Source of the DNA: Euryarchaeota archaeon SCGC AAA252-I15
Lineage (GTDB): Archaea > Altiarchaeota > Altiarchaeia > IMC4 > SCGC-AAA252-I15
Length of the DNA stretch: 22,913 nucleotides
Direction: 5' to 3'
Assembly (NCBI GenBank): GCA_000402775.1
Contig: AQSC01000038.1
Span: 1-22,913, forward strand
The position numbers and the translations under genes were made by a program. Positions 15,362-22,412 of this stretch are shown here, in pieces (the stretch's first letter is position 1; the number at the start of each line of letters is the position of its first letter). The notes under the pieces were generated by a model, which saw only the letters and a list, made by a program, of their open reading frames with translations, was not told the origin of the DNA and made no database searches.

Positions 15362-16054
15362 CTACTTACCAAACCTTCGCTCCCTACCTTCGTAATCTTG
15401 GATGATCTCTTCCAAATCGGATCTTGTAAACTCCTGCCACAACTTGTCTGGGAAATACATTTCAGAATACGCAGCCTGCCAGATGAGGAAATTACTAAGC
15501 CTATCTTCAGAAGTCCTAATTAGTATGTCCGGATAATCCTTAACCCAAAGATTTGCCTTAAGGTTCTCTTCAGTAAAGGGAAGATCATCCAAAGAAATTT
15601 TTTCAGCAGCCTGCAAGATCTCCTGCCTCCCCCCATAAGCTATTGCAAGATTTAGCGTGAGGTTACCGTAATCCTTAGTTGAGTCTTCAAGTTTCTCGAG
15701 ATTATCAACCAATTTTCTAGCTAAATCCCGGTGAGATACAACATTCAACAAGAAATTCCTATCCCCACAGAAATTAACTTTCACCCGCCTATTATGAATT
15801 CGCTCATCAGACAAAGCATTCTCCGCCTGCTGGGAGAAAACAGTGAAAAGCGTCTCAATCTCCTTTTTCCCACGGTTTTCAATATTCTCAGTTGAAAGAG
15901 CGTATATTGTGACTTCGTCAGCCCCGAAATCTGCACACCATTCGAGGAAGTCGTAGAACTTCTGGATTCCTTTAGCGTAGGACTCCCCCAAACTTAAGAT
16001 TCCCTTCTTTTTCATGTACCTGCGGTTTCCATCAGGGATTAAAGCCACGTGCAT
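15362..16054 (-). CDS. uppS: Cis-prenyltransferase (polyprenyl diphosphate synthase)
   Basis: This enzyme condenses isopentenyl diphosphate units in cis to make the long polyprenyl diphosphate that becomes the dolichyl or undecaprenyl phosphate carrier. Family motifs are clear: HVALIPDGNRR with catalytic D8, YALSTEN, LNLAIAYGGRQEI, and the C-terminal PDILIRTSEDRLSNFLIWQ with SEMYFPD. The length of 230 aa is slightly below the usual 240-260. It is the first gene of a two-gene operon with aglB and is divergent from nob1 across 48 bp. The carrier it makes would serve AglB and the GT39 enzymes in this window. Product chain length cannot be told from sequence. Confidence 0.94.
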   Translation of the reverse strand: MHVALIPDGNRRYMKKKGILSLGESYAKGIQKFYDFLEWCADFGADEVTIYALSTENIENRGKKEIETLFTVFSQQAENALSDERIHNRRVKVNFCGDRNFLLNVVSHRDLARKLVDNLEKLEDSTKDYGNLTLNLAIAYGGRQEILQAAEKISLDDLPFTEENLKANLWVKDYPDILIRTSEDRLSNFLIWQAAYSEMYFPDKLWQEFTRSDLEEIIQDYEGRERRFGK

Positions 16055-16102
16055 TTTTATTTAACATTAATTTTAGTTAATTGAAATCTATTTTAAATAA
16101 AC
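16055..16102. promoter_or_regulatory. Divergent promoter region between uppS and nob1
   Basis: This 48-bp AT-rich interval has TATA-like stretches on both strands (ttagttaatt near 16074-16083 and ttttaaataa at 16091-16100). Both transcripts must initiate here. Exact boxes cannot be assigned. Confidence 0.4.
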
Positions 16103-16591
16103 ATGAGAGTCTTAGATACCTCAGCGATTCTACGCTCTGACCTTGATTTCTCTGATGGAGAATACATCATAACCTATGGCGTCTTATCTGAGCTTCTAGA
16201 AGACGGCGTGAAAGATTTAATTGACTTAGCAATAGGTAAAAACCATATAAAAGTACATGTTCCGGGAGAACAATACAAGAAAACCGTGTCTTCAAAGGCT
16301 TACGAAACAGGAGACTTGAACACGCTCTCTGAAACTGACTTGGAGGTGTTAGCTTCTTGCCTGGAAAACAATGCTGTTTTGGCGTCGGATGACTATGCGA
16401 TGCAGAATGTTGCAGCTGCTTTAGGCATTGCTTTTGAGGGTTTAACGCACAAGGGTATTAGCAGGCAGGTAACTTGGGAGCGTGTTTGCGCGGGTTGCGG
16501 GAGAAAATTCGAGGATTCCTTTAAGGGGGTGTGTCCTACTTGCGGGCATAAGACTCGGAGGAAGGCGTCTTATAGCGAGAGGATTGATTGA
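16103..16591 (+). CDS. nob1: Nob1-like endoribonuclease (PIN domain plus zinc ribbon)
   Basis: Endonuclease expected to mature the 3' end of 16S rRNA on the small ribosomal subunit. The 162-aa protein has an N-terminal PIN domain with the acidic residues D5 (VLDTSAIL), E30 (VLSELLE), D79 (LSETDLEVL) and D96/D97 (LASDDYAMQNVA). A C-terminal zinc ribbon has cysteines at 129, 132, 144 and 147 (CAGC and CPTC). This order is diagnostic of archaeal Nob1 rather than VapC-type PIN toxins, which lack the ribbon and come with an antitoxin. The gene stands alone, divergent from uppS. Confidence 0.93.
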   Translation: MRVLDTSAILRSDLDFSDGEYIITYGVLSELLEDGVKDLIDLAIGKNHIKVHVPGEQYKKTVSSKAYETGDLNTLSETDLEVLASCLENNAVLASDDYAMQNVAAALGIAFEGLTHKGISRQVTWERVCAGCGRKFEDSFKGVCPTCGHKTRRKASYSERID

Positions 16592-16725
16592 CTTAGACGG
16601 TTAGTTTGTCCTTTAAGAATTGCATTACTTCGCCAGTATACTCTGAACTGGTGGGGTCAATCTATCCTAAACTCTTCAAGAGCATTATCTCAATTAATAT
16701 TGGACGACAAACAATACTCTTATAG
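16592..16725. other. Intergenic region with possible gene relic on the minus strand
   Basis: This 134-bp interval holds no intact gene. On the minus strand, bases 16597-16662 read as an open segment ending TSSEYTGEVMQFLKDKLTV and a stop, with an in-frame TAG immediately upstream and further open sequence beyond it. It looks like a C-terminal remnant, but the evidence is composition and plausibility only. The right end contains the probable promoter of the next gene. Confidence 0.25.
16693..16700 (+). promoter_or_regulatory. TATA-like element before the 147-aa gene
   Basis: The sequence attaatat is centred about 29 bp before the ATG at 16726, giving a very short or absent leader. Confidence 0.4.
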
Positions 16726-17169
16726 ATGGAAAAAAATTTGAGCGGCTCTAAGGCCCTTTTTTCAACCACCGTTCAATCATCTCCCGGAATCTTTGACTTG
16801 AAATCCTGCAAAATTAACTTCCCCGGATTACTTTACGGCGTCCCAGTCAGGTATTTCATCCCTAAAATGGCCAAGGATGTTGCACTCCCAATTGAGTGTC
16901 TGGCCGAAATGATTACTTCAAACCCTTCTATGAGCCGGGAGCTTTCCGGACACGGAAGGCTCCAGTCACTTACGCTCGGTTTGAATCCCTCTGAAGTGGA
17001 TGCTAAAGCCGCTATGGGGGGACGCGTTGGTGGGCGAGTAGAACCTTCCTACGAAATTAGAATTATTGGAGACGGGAAAAACAGGGAGGGGGATTCAATA
17101 CTTACGCTTGAAGGGCAAGTAGGAATCCCTAAAAGTGTAGTGGACGAGAGACTTGCCGGGAGGAGATAA
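16726..17169 (+). CDS. Conserved-looking hypothetical protein, 147 aa
   Basis: I do not recognise this protein. It is soluble-looking, with no signal peptide or membrane segment. It has a Gly/Arg-rich stretch (MGGRVGGRVEPSYEIRI) in the C-terminal half, followed by alternating hydrophobic segments suggestive of beta strands (EIRIIGDGK, SILTLEGQVGIP). The ATG at 16726 has a TATA-like element at suitable spacing. Only 3 bp separate its stop from the next ATG, and its last codons contain that gene's Shine-Dalgarno motif, so the two are co-expressed. A link to the transglutaminase-like/TPR partner is the only functional hint. Confidence 0.75.
   Translation: MEKNLSGSKALFSTTVQSSPGIFDLKSCKINFPGLLYGVPVRYFIPKMAKDVALPIECLAEMITSNPSMSRELSGHGRLQSLTLGLNPSEVDAKAAMGGRVGGRVEPSYEIRIIGDGKNREGDSILTLEGQVGIPKSVVDERLAGRR
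17159..17165 (+). promoter_or_regulatory. Shine-Dalgarno site for the TPR gene
   Basis: A ggaggag-type purine motif lies 7-8 nt before the ATG at 17173, overlapping the last codons of the upstream gene. It supports that start and translational coupling. Confidence 0.6.
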
Positions 17170-17172
17170 TTC

Positions 17173-18510
17173 ATGGAAAAAACATCTTCCAAACACCGCC
17201 CGCAGACGTTTGAGGAACGGTTTGGAATTAAAAAACTCGTAACCCGTGAGTTTGGAGCCTTCAAAAAGTTTGTGGGGGATGAGAATCCATTAGGAAAAGA
17301 TAACACTCAATTAATCTCTGAATTGACCGACGAGGAAAAGGCGGAAGTACTCTATGATTACTTGCGTCAGCGCAGGGTTGATGATCCTGCAAAACCCACA
17401 CACAGCCACCCTCGTACTGTCTTATCCGGCCAAGGCGGATTATGCCTTCCATACGCCCTACTAGGATGTCTTCTCGCCCGTAGGATGGGGTTGGAATCCT
17501 ACTCTGAAGACGCAAAGCTTGGTGTTTTAGGTCACGCCCTCTATTCAGTAAGGGTTTCCGACGAGAAACGATACTTCGATGTTGTTCGAGGAATCAAGGA
17601 CCCTGAATACGAGGGAGTCCGAGAGTTTGAAGACGATGAAGTATATTTGCAAACAATGTTCCAAACTCATCTAAACATCCTAAGGGAAAACAAGGAGAAT
17701 AAAAGTCACTGTCCTGAAGTAATATTTTATGGAACTGAGCTTATTGATTACCTCGAAAACCATACGAATCTCTTAAGACCCGGTGAATATAAAAAGCGTG
17801 TGGGCTCCATAAATTTCGCCGTTGGAGACGCCCACTTCCGTTTGGGAAACTACGCCGAATCCATCGAAGCCCTTGAAAAAGCTGCTCCCCTACAACCAAA
17901 TAATCAGGACATTTACTTAAATCTGGGTTTCTCAAGAATATATTTAAGTAAGAAGTTAACTGTTGAGGGAAAAAGTGACGACGCAACCGCAACAACTTTG
18001 AGGGCAGTGGAAGACTTAAATCATGCGGTAGAGCTTAAACCCGATTTCTCGGAAGCATATATTGCTTTAGCAGAAGCTTACGTACTCCTTGGAAATCCCA
18101 AGGAAGCAATACCTTTCTGTGATAAAGCACTCGAGTTAAATCCAGATGATAGGGTAGCATATACAAACCGAGGTCTCGCATTGAGCGACCTTGGGCGCCA
18201 TGAGGATGCAATCCAAAATTATACGATAGTTGTTGAAAGTCAACCAAACAACGCTTACACGCTTAGAAAACGAGGGATCTCCCACATGCAACTCGGAAAC
18301 CTGGAAGAAGCCCTAACAGACTTTGAGAATGCAGTAGATATAGCTCCTGATAATCCGCTACCTCTCATGTTTTGCGGCATGACAAAAGCACGTCTTGGAC
18401 GAATCGACGAGGCGCGGCAGGATCTTGAGGCTACAAAGAAACTTTTTATTAGAAGTCAAGACCCTCAGGGAGTCCAGCATGTAAGCATGCTTATCGAGAG
18501 TCTTTGTTAA
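17173..18510 (+). CDS. Transglutaminase-like domain protein with C-terminal TPR repeats
   Basis: A 445-aa soluble protein. The N-terminal part contains GGLCLPYALLGCLLARRMGL, then LGHALYSVRV and RYFDVVRG. The spacing of C91, H121 and D136 matches the Cys-His-Asp triad of the transglutaminase-like (papain-fold) superfamily. From about residue 213 to 435 there are about six tetratricopeptide repeats, for example GNYAESIEALEKAAPLQPNN, GNPKEAIPFCDKALELNPDD and GNLEEALTDFENAVDIAPDN. The fold class is well supported. Whether it cleaves or cross-links proteins, and what the TPRs bind, cannot be read from the sequence. It is co-transcribed with the 147-aa gene and ends 10 bp before the convergent priS. 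Confidence 0.87.
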   Translation: MEKTSSKHRPQTFEERFGIKKLVTREFGAFKKFVGDENPLGKDNTQLISELTDEEKAEVLYDYLRQRRVDDPAKPTHSHPRTVLSGQGGLCLPYALLGCLLARRMGLESYSEDAKLGVLGHALYSVRVSDEKRYFDVVRGIKDPEYEGVREFEDDEVYLQTMFQTHLNILRENKENKSHCPEVIFYGTELIDYLENHTNLLRPGEYKKRVGSINFAVGDAHFRLGNYAESIEALEKAAPLQPNNQDIYLNLGFSRIYLSKKLTVEGKSDDATATTLRAVEDLNHAVELKPDFSEAYIALAEAYVLLGNPKEAIPFCDKALELNPDDRVAYTNRGLALSDLGRHEDAIQNYTIVVESQPNNAYTLRKRGISHMQLGNLEEALTDFENAVDIAPDNPLPLMFCGMTKARLGRIDEARQDLEATKKLFIRSQDPQGVQHVSMLIESLC

Positions 18511-18520
18511 GTATTGCCTT

Positions 18521-19669
18521 TCACGCCTTTTCAACGGCATCCTTAAGCATTAAGTACACTGCTGCGTATTCGGGCAGAGACATAGATTCGTCTAACTTGT
18601 ATGGCCCACACTTTTCATTCATTAAATCAAATTTTGGAATGTCTTTTGTTGAGGTAATCTTGACTTCATCTTTTCCAAAGACTACTGCATCAACTAACGG
18701 GTCGAATTCTTCAATATTCCCTACTCTTTTCGCGAGTAGTCCTGAACCTCCGTGTATCGTGTCTGGAAGCCTGATGAGTCTTGCAGTGTCGATTGTCACC
18801 ATCTTGTCGGTATCTCCCGTGAGTGCGACCGCTTTTTCATCAACGATCTTTTGCAAAAGCTTCGGACTCAAATCACTTACACCCTCCCAGCTTCCAGCTT
18901 CAAGGGCCTTAAGGTTGGCTTTACGATCCCTTAAAAGATTTTCCGCCCTCTTCGGGCCCACACCATCAAGCCTTAAAAAATCCTTAAGAGTTGAGCCTTC
19001 AAGATACTCGTGGACTGTGTCGTAAATCCTCTTTCCCCAACCCTCATCCGCACCCGTAGGGCCCTTAACCGTGGATGCGGGATTAATGTACTCTCCAGTT
19101 CTGCTGGAGGTGACTCCATCAGCTTGAACCTCCCTCATATAAAAATTCAAATCCAAACCCGAACCAGTAACGTAATCCACAATCTGGCGGCGAGCCTCCC
19201 CAGAGAGAGGCAACACTTCATCAGAGCTTACGTGCAGGTGATAGCCTTTACTCCCTGAAAAATTAATTGCAATATCGCTTTCGCTAATTCCGAAGTCGTC
19301 TAAAAGAAAACCCTTAAGGTTTATTGTCTCGGTCTTAACCCTGTTTAAAATCTCGGAGTCAAGGTATTTTATGGGCGCGTCCAAGTCGAAAACCAAGTCC
19401 GCACCCAACCAGTTCTTGGATTCCATGGGCTGGTTTTCCGGGAATTCATAGTAGGCTGTTGAATACGATATGTATGACGGTGCCTCCCGCTTTAAAAAAT
19501 TAGTTAAGTCGCGGTCAGAAGCGAAAGACTTGTGTCTTACCTTAATCTTGTCTTCAAGGGTTCCCACACCAAACTCTCTTTTATGGACTTCCGCCGGACT
19601 AGTGACCTTAGCCTTCCAGTAATAAGCCTTAAACCTCTTGCGCAAAAAAACACGGGTTTCAATATTCAT
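18521..19669 (-). CDS. priS: DNA primase small (catalytic) subunit PriS
   Basis: Catalytic subunit of the archaeo-eukaryotic primase, which makes RNA/DNA primers with PriL. From the ATG at 19669 the product is 382 aa. Catalytic Asp residues D95 and D97 lie in LVFDLDAP, the nucleotide-binding SGSKGYHLHV is at 138-147, and the third acidic site with its basic neighbours is in VTIDTARLIRLPDTIHGGSGL (about 291-311). Two features are unusual: the small cysteine/histidine zinc knuckle normally found just after the first Asp pair is absent, and a helix-hairpin-helix-like segment (LDGVGPKRAENLL) lies near 234-246. The start at 19669 is preferred over 19708 because a TATA-like element sits 26 bp upstream and the longer version would overlap the divergent ORF. 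Confidence 0.93.
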   Translation of the reverse strand: MNIETRVFLRKRFKAYYWKAKVTSPAEVHKREFGVGTLEDKIKVRHKSFASDRDLTNFLKREAPSYISYSTAYYEFPENQPMESKNWLGADLVFDLDAPIKYLDSEILNRVKTETINLKGFLLDDFGISESDIAINFSGSKGYHLHVSSDEVLPLSGEARRQIVDYVTGSGLDLNFYMREVQADGVTSSRTGEYINPASTVKGPTGADEGWGKRIYDTVHEYLEGSTLKDFLRLDGVGPKRAENLLRDRKANLKALEAGSWEGVSDLSPKLLQKIVDEKAVALTGDTDKMVTIDTARLIRLPDTIHGGSGLLAKRVGNIEEFDPLVDAVVFGKDEVKITSTKDIPKFDLMNEKCGPYKLDESMSLPEYAAVYLMLKDAVEKA

Positions 19670-19689
19670 TGTAATTTTATGGATTAAAT

Positions 19690-19701
19690 GAATAATATAA
19701 A
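19690..19701 (-). promoter_or_regulatory. TATA-like element for priS
   Basis: On the minus strand the AT-rich ctttatattatt is centred 26 bp upstream of the ATG at 19669, consistent with a leaderless transcript. It lies immediately beside the start of the divergent gatE-like mini-ORF. Confidence 0.55.
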
Positions 19702-19706
19702 GCTTC

Positions 19707-19826
19707 ATGAAATTAGACTATGAGAAAATTTGTTTCAAGTGCGGGATAGAGATCCACCTGCACAGCCTTTTTAACAAAAAGGTTGGCGAAAAATGTGTGC
19801 GGTTCGCTCTCGCTCACCCCACATAA
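19707..19826 (+). pseudogene. Truncated duplicate of the gatE 5' end (39-codon ORF)
   Basis: Starting at the ATG at 19707, this ORF encodes MKLDYEKICFKCGIEIH and then LHSLFNKK before diverging and stopping at 19826. The first 17 residues match the start of GatE (MKLDYNKIGFKCGIEIH) at 15 positions. Of those 17 codons, eight are identical, seven differ only synonymously and two change the residue. This is a partial direct duplication sitting 10 bp upstream of the real gatE start. It is either a relic of a second GatE/GatB-like gene or a small retained ORF; purifying selection at some time is suggested by the synonymous bias, but 17 codons is a small sample. Confidence 0.7.
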
Positions 19827-19836
19827 AAAAATTGCG

Positions 19837-21720
19837 ATGAAATTAGACTACAATAAAATCGGCTTCAAATGTGGTATAGAAATACACCAGCAGTTGGATA
19901 CTCACAAGTTGTTTTGTGCTTGTCCCTCAGTGATTAGAGACGAAAAACCCGATTTTGTTGTTGAACGCAGGATGCGCGCCGTAGCGGGAGAGATGGGGGC
20001 TGTGGACCCCGCAGCACTTCACGAGTTCCTTAAAAATCGTAGACTCTACTATGAAACATATACTGACACAAACTGTCTCGTAGAACTCGACGAAGAGCCG
20101 CCGCACCCATTGAATGAGCAGGCCCTTTCAACAGCGCTTACAGTAACCCTTATGCTCTCGTCAAAGCCTGTTTCCGAGATTCAGGTTATGCGGAAGACCG
20201 TAATCGATGGGTCTAATACTTCAGGGTTTCAGCGGACGATACTTGTTGGTTTGGGCGGGGTAATTGAGACTTCATTGGGTGATGTCGGAATATCTTCGAT
20301 ATGTCTTGAAGAGGATGCCGCAAGAATAATCGAAGACAAGGGTGATGTGGTGACTTTCCGGCTTGACCGGTTGGGAATACCCTTGATTGAGGTTGCAACC
20401 GACCCTGACATAAAGTCTCCTGAACACGCCCGGGAGGTCGCGGAAAAAATCGGCATGATGCTTAGGGCTACTGGGAAAGTCAAAAGGGGCCTCGGCACCA
20501 TCCGCCAAGACATAAACGTATCCATCCGCGGGGGAGAACGCATCGAAGCCAAAGGTGTGCAAGACCTCCGCGCCATACCCAAACTCTGCGAAAACGAGGT
20601 GAGAAGGCAGATGGGTTTAATCGAAATAAAAAAGGAGCTATTCAGACGGAAAGTAAAACCAGAAGATTTCGAGGCAAAACAAGGAGAATCTAAGGTTAAA
20701 AATTTACATGAAAATTTTCAGGAAGTTACCGCTTGTTTTTCAGACGATGACAGGGCGTTCATCCAGAAGTCCATCAGAGCCGGAAAAAAATTTCTTGGAA
20801 TGCGCCTCCCCGGATTCGCAGGATTGCTTGGGAGGGAGCTTATGCCAGACCATCGTTTCGGCACGGAGCTGTCTCATGTCGTTAAGGCGACGACCGGCTT
20901 GAGGGGAATAATCCACTCAGACGAGAAGCCTAACGGATGTGTTTCTGAAAAATTATGTTGTGGCCTCAAGGATGCCTGGGTCGTCGTTATCGTTGAAGCC
21001 AGTGTCGATGCAACCCCTGCTTTTTTTAAAATTCAAGAGAGGCTTCAGAAGGCTTTTTTCGGCGTCCCCGAGGAGACCCGCCGCGCGGACGGCGAAAAAA
21101 CAGTTTACATGCGCCCGCTTCCCGGCTCAGACCGCATGTATCCTGAGACGGACGAGCCCCTCATCAACACTCAAAACCTCGTTCATGAATTGAAAGGTAG
21201 CCTGCCTAAACTTCCCGAGGGGGAGAGAAGGGATTATGAGAAAATGGGTTTAAGTCCCGAGATGGCAAACCAGTTAGTAAACTCACCGTCCGCGAAAGTA
21301 TTCACCGTGTTTGTGAAGGAATTCCCGAAACTTCCCCCAACGCTGATAGCTCAGACGCTGCTTTCAACCCCAAAGGAGGCGAAAAAGAGGTACGGCTCCC
21401 ACATAGAAAACCTGACCCTAGATCACTTCAAAGGCATTTTAAGCTTGGTTGCTGGTGGCTCAATCACGAAAGACGTGATCGTGGAAGTAATCCGGAACCT
21501 GTCTGAAACACCTGAAAAGACTGCTTCTGATGTTGTGTCTGAAAAAAAATTCGGTTCTCTTTCAGGGGAGAAAATTTCAAAAATTATCGACTCGGTATAC
21601 GAAGAAAACAGTGGAGTGGAATCTGTAAATAAGCTTTTAGGATTAGTTATGGCTAAGGCCGGGGGGAGGGCGAATCCTTCTGAAGTCCGTAAAATCATTG
21701 AGTATAAAAAGCTTTTTTAA
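19837..21720 (+). CDS. gatE: Glutamyl-tRNA(Gln) amidotransferase subunit E
   Basis: GatE, with the GatD asparaginase-like subunit, converts Glu-tRNA(Gln) to Gln-tRNA(Gln) in archaea. The 627-aa product from the ATG at 19837 has GIEIHQQLDTHKLFC, RRMRAVAGEMG, DTNCLVELDEEPPHPLN, VIDGSNTSGFQRT, FRLDRLGIPLIEVATDP, GLGTIRQDINVSI and AKGVQDLRAIPKL. These motifs, and the insert domain between about residues 290 and 420, separate GatE from the shorter GatB. The C-terminal helical tail (about 470-627) is the tRNA-binding YqeY/GatB-tail type. The upstream TTG at 19783 falls inside the duplicated fragment and is less likely. GatD is not in the window. Confidence 0.96.
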   Translation: MKLDYNKIGFKCGIEIHQQLDTHKLFCACPSVIRDEKPDFVVERRMRAVAGEMGAVDPAALHEFLKNRRLYYETYTDTNCLVELDEEPPHPLNEQALSTALTVTLMLSSKPVSEIQVMRKTVIDGSNTSGFQRTILVGLGGVIETSLGDVGISSICLEEDAARIIEDKGDVVTFRLDRLGIPLIEVATDPDIKSPEHAREVAEKIGMMLRATGKVKRGLGTIRQDINVSIRGGERIEAKGVQDLRAIPKLCENEVRRQMGLIEIKKELFRRKVKPEDFEAKQGESKVKNLHENFQEVTACFSDDDRAFIQKSIRAGKKFLGMRLPGFAGLLGRELMPDHRFGTELSHVVKATTGLRGIIHSDEKPNGCVSEKLCCGLKDAWVVVIVEASVDATPAFFKIQERLQKAFFGVPEETRRADGEKTVYMRPLPGSDRMYPETDEPLINTQNLVHELKGSLPKLPEGERRDYEKMGLSPEMANQLVNSPSAKVFTVFVKEFPKLPPTLIAQTLLSTPKEAKKRYGSHIENLTLDHFKGILSLVAGGSITKDVIVEVIRNLSETPEKTASDVVSEKKFGSLSGEKISKIIDSVYEENSGVESVNKLLGLVMAKAGGRANPSEVRKIIEYKKLF

Positions 21721-21724
21721 CCCA

Positions 21725-21732
21725 TTTATATA
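21725..21732 (+). promoter_or_regulatory. TATA box for the TrkA-like gene
   Basis: The sequence tttatata is a textbook archaeal TATA core, in the 41-bp gap after gatE. It would place transcription start near 21754, about 8 nt before the ATG at 21762. Confidence 0.7.
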
Positions 21733-21761
21733 AGAGTATCGTTATAGAATAATCCGATAAA

Positions 21762-22412
21762 ATGTATGTAATCCTTGTTGGGGGAGGTGGTACAGGCAAG
21801 GCCTTGGCCACGCATTTGGTAAACGAAGGGCATGAAGTAGTCATCGTTGAAAAAGACGCTGACCGTGCTAAAAACCTCGCGGAAAACTTGGATGCACTCA
21901 TAGTTCACGGGGACGGCTCTGATACTGAAATACTCAAAGATGCGGGCATTGAAAAGGCTGATGCTGTGGCGATAACCACTCCCGACGATAACACTAATCT
22001 CACAGTCTGCCAGATACTGAAAAAGTTTAACGTCCCAAGGATTGTAGCGCTTGTCAACGAGCCGAGCAAGAAAGACTTGTATATCAGCCTTGAGATTACT
22101 GCGGCCATATCTCCCGCTCAGGCTGTCATAAGCTACCTTAAGAACGCTTTGACTCAGGGGAAATCCAAGTCCATGGCCTCTATTGCGGGTGGTAATGCCG
22201 AGGTCTTGGAGATTAAGATGAATAATGAGGACTTGGATGGCCGGAAAGTAAAGGATTTGGGCCTTCCTTCAGGTTGTGTGGTCGGCTTAGTCTACAGGAA
22301 TGGGGAAGTCATTATTGGTGACGGGGATGATATTGTCAGGAAGGGTGACATTCTCACGATCATCACGAAAACCGACGTAGTAAACGACGTATTGGCGATT
22401 TTGAAAGAATAA
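21762..22412 (+). CDS. trkA: TrkA-family (RCK) potassium transport regulatory protein
   Basis: Cytoplasmic NAD(H)/nucleotide-binding regulator that gates a Trk/Ktr-type potassium channel or transporter. The 216-aa product has an N-terminal RCK_N Rossmann domain with GGGGTG at 7-12, an acidic residue ending the second strand (E30) and the HGDGSD turn at 49-54. It continues with AVAITTPDDNTN and then an RCK_C domain from about 138 to 216 (LEIKMNNEDLDGRKVKDLGL, VRKGDILTIIT). One RCK_N/RCK_C pair matches archaeal single-unit TrkA proteins. The membrane partner is not in the window. An IS element lies within about 20 bp of its stop, but the coding sequence looks intact. Confidence 0.93.
   Translation: MYVILVGGGGTGKALATHLVNEGHEVVIVEKDADRAKNLAENLDALIVHGDGSDTEILKDAGIEKADAVAITTPDDNTNLTVCQILKKFNVPRIVALVNEPSKKDLYISLEITAAISPAQAVISYLKNALTQGKSKSMASIAGGNAEVLEIKMNNEDLDGRKVKDLGLPSGCVVGLVYRNGEVIIGDGDDIVRKGDILTIITKTDVVNDVLAILKE

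Noticed and set aside
16103..16591. VapC-type toxin
   Set aside because: The PIN domain is fused to a four-cysteine zinc ribbon typical of Nob1, and no antitoxin gene is adjacent.
18504..19258. Plus-strand open frames opposite priS
   Set aside because: Low-complexity Ser/Leu-rich translations antisense to a motif-complete PriS.
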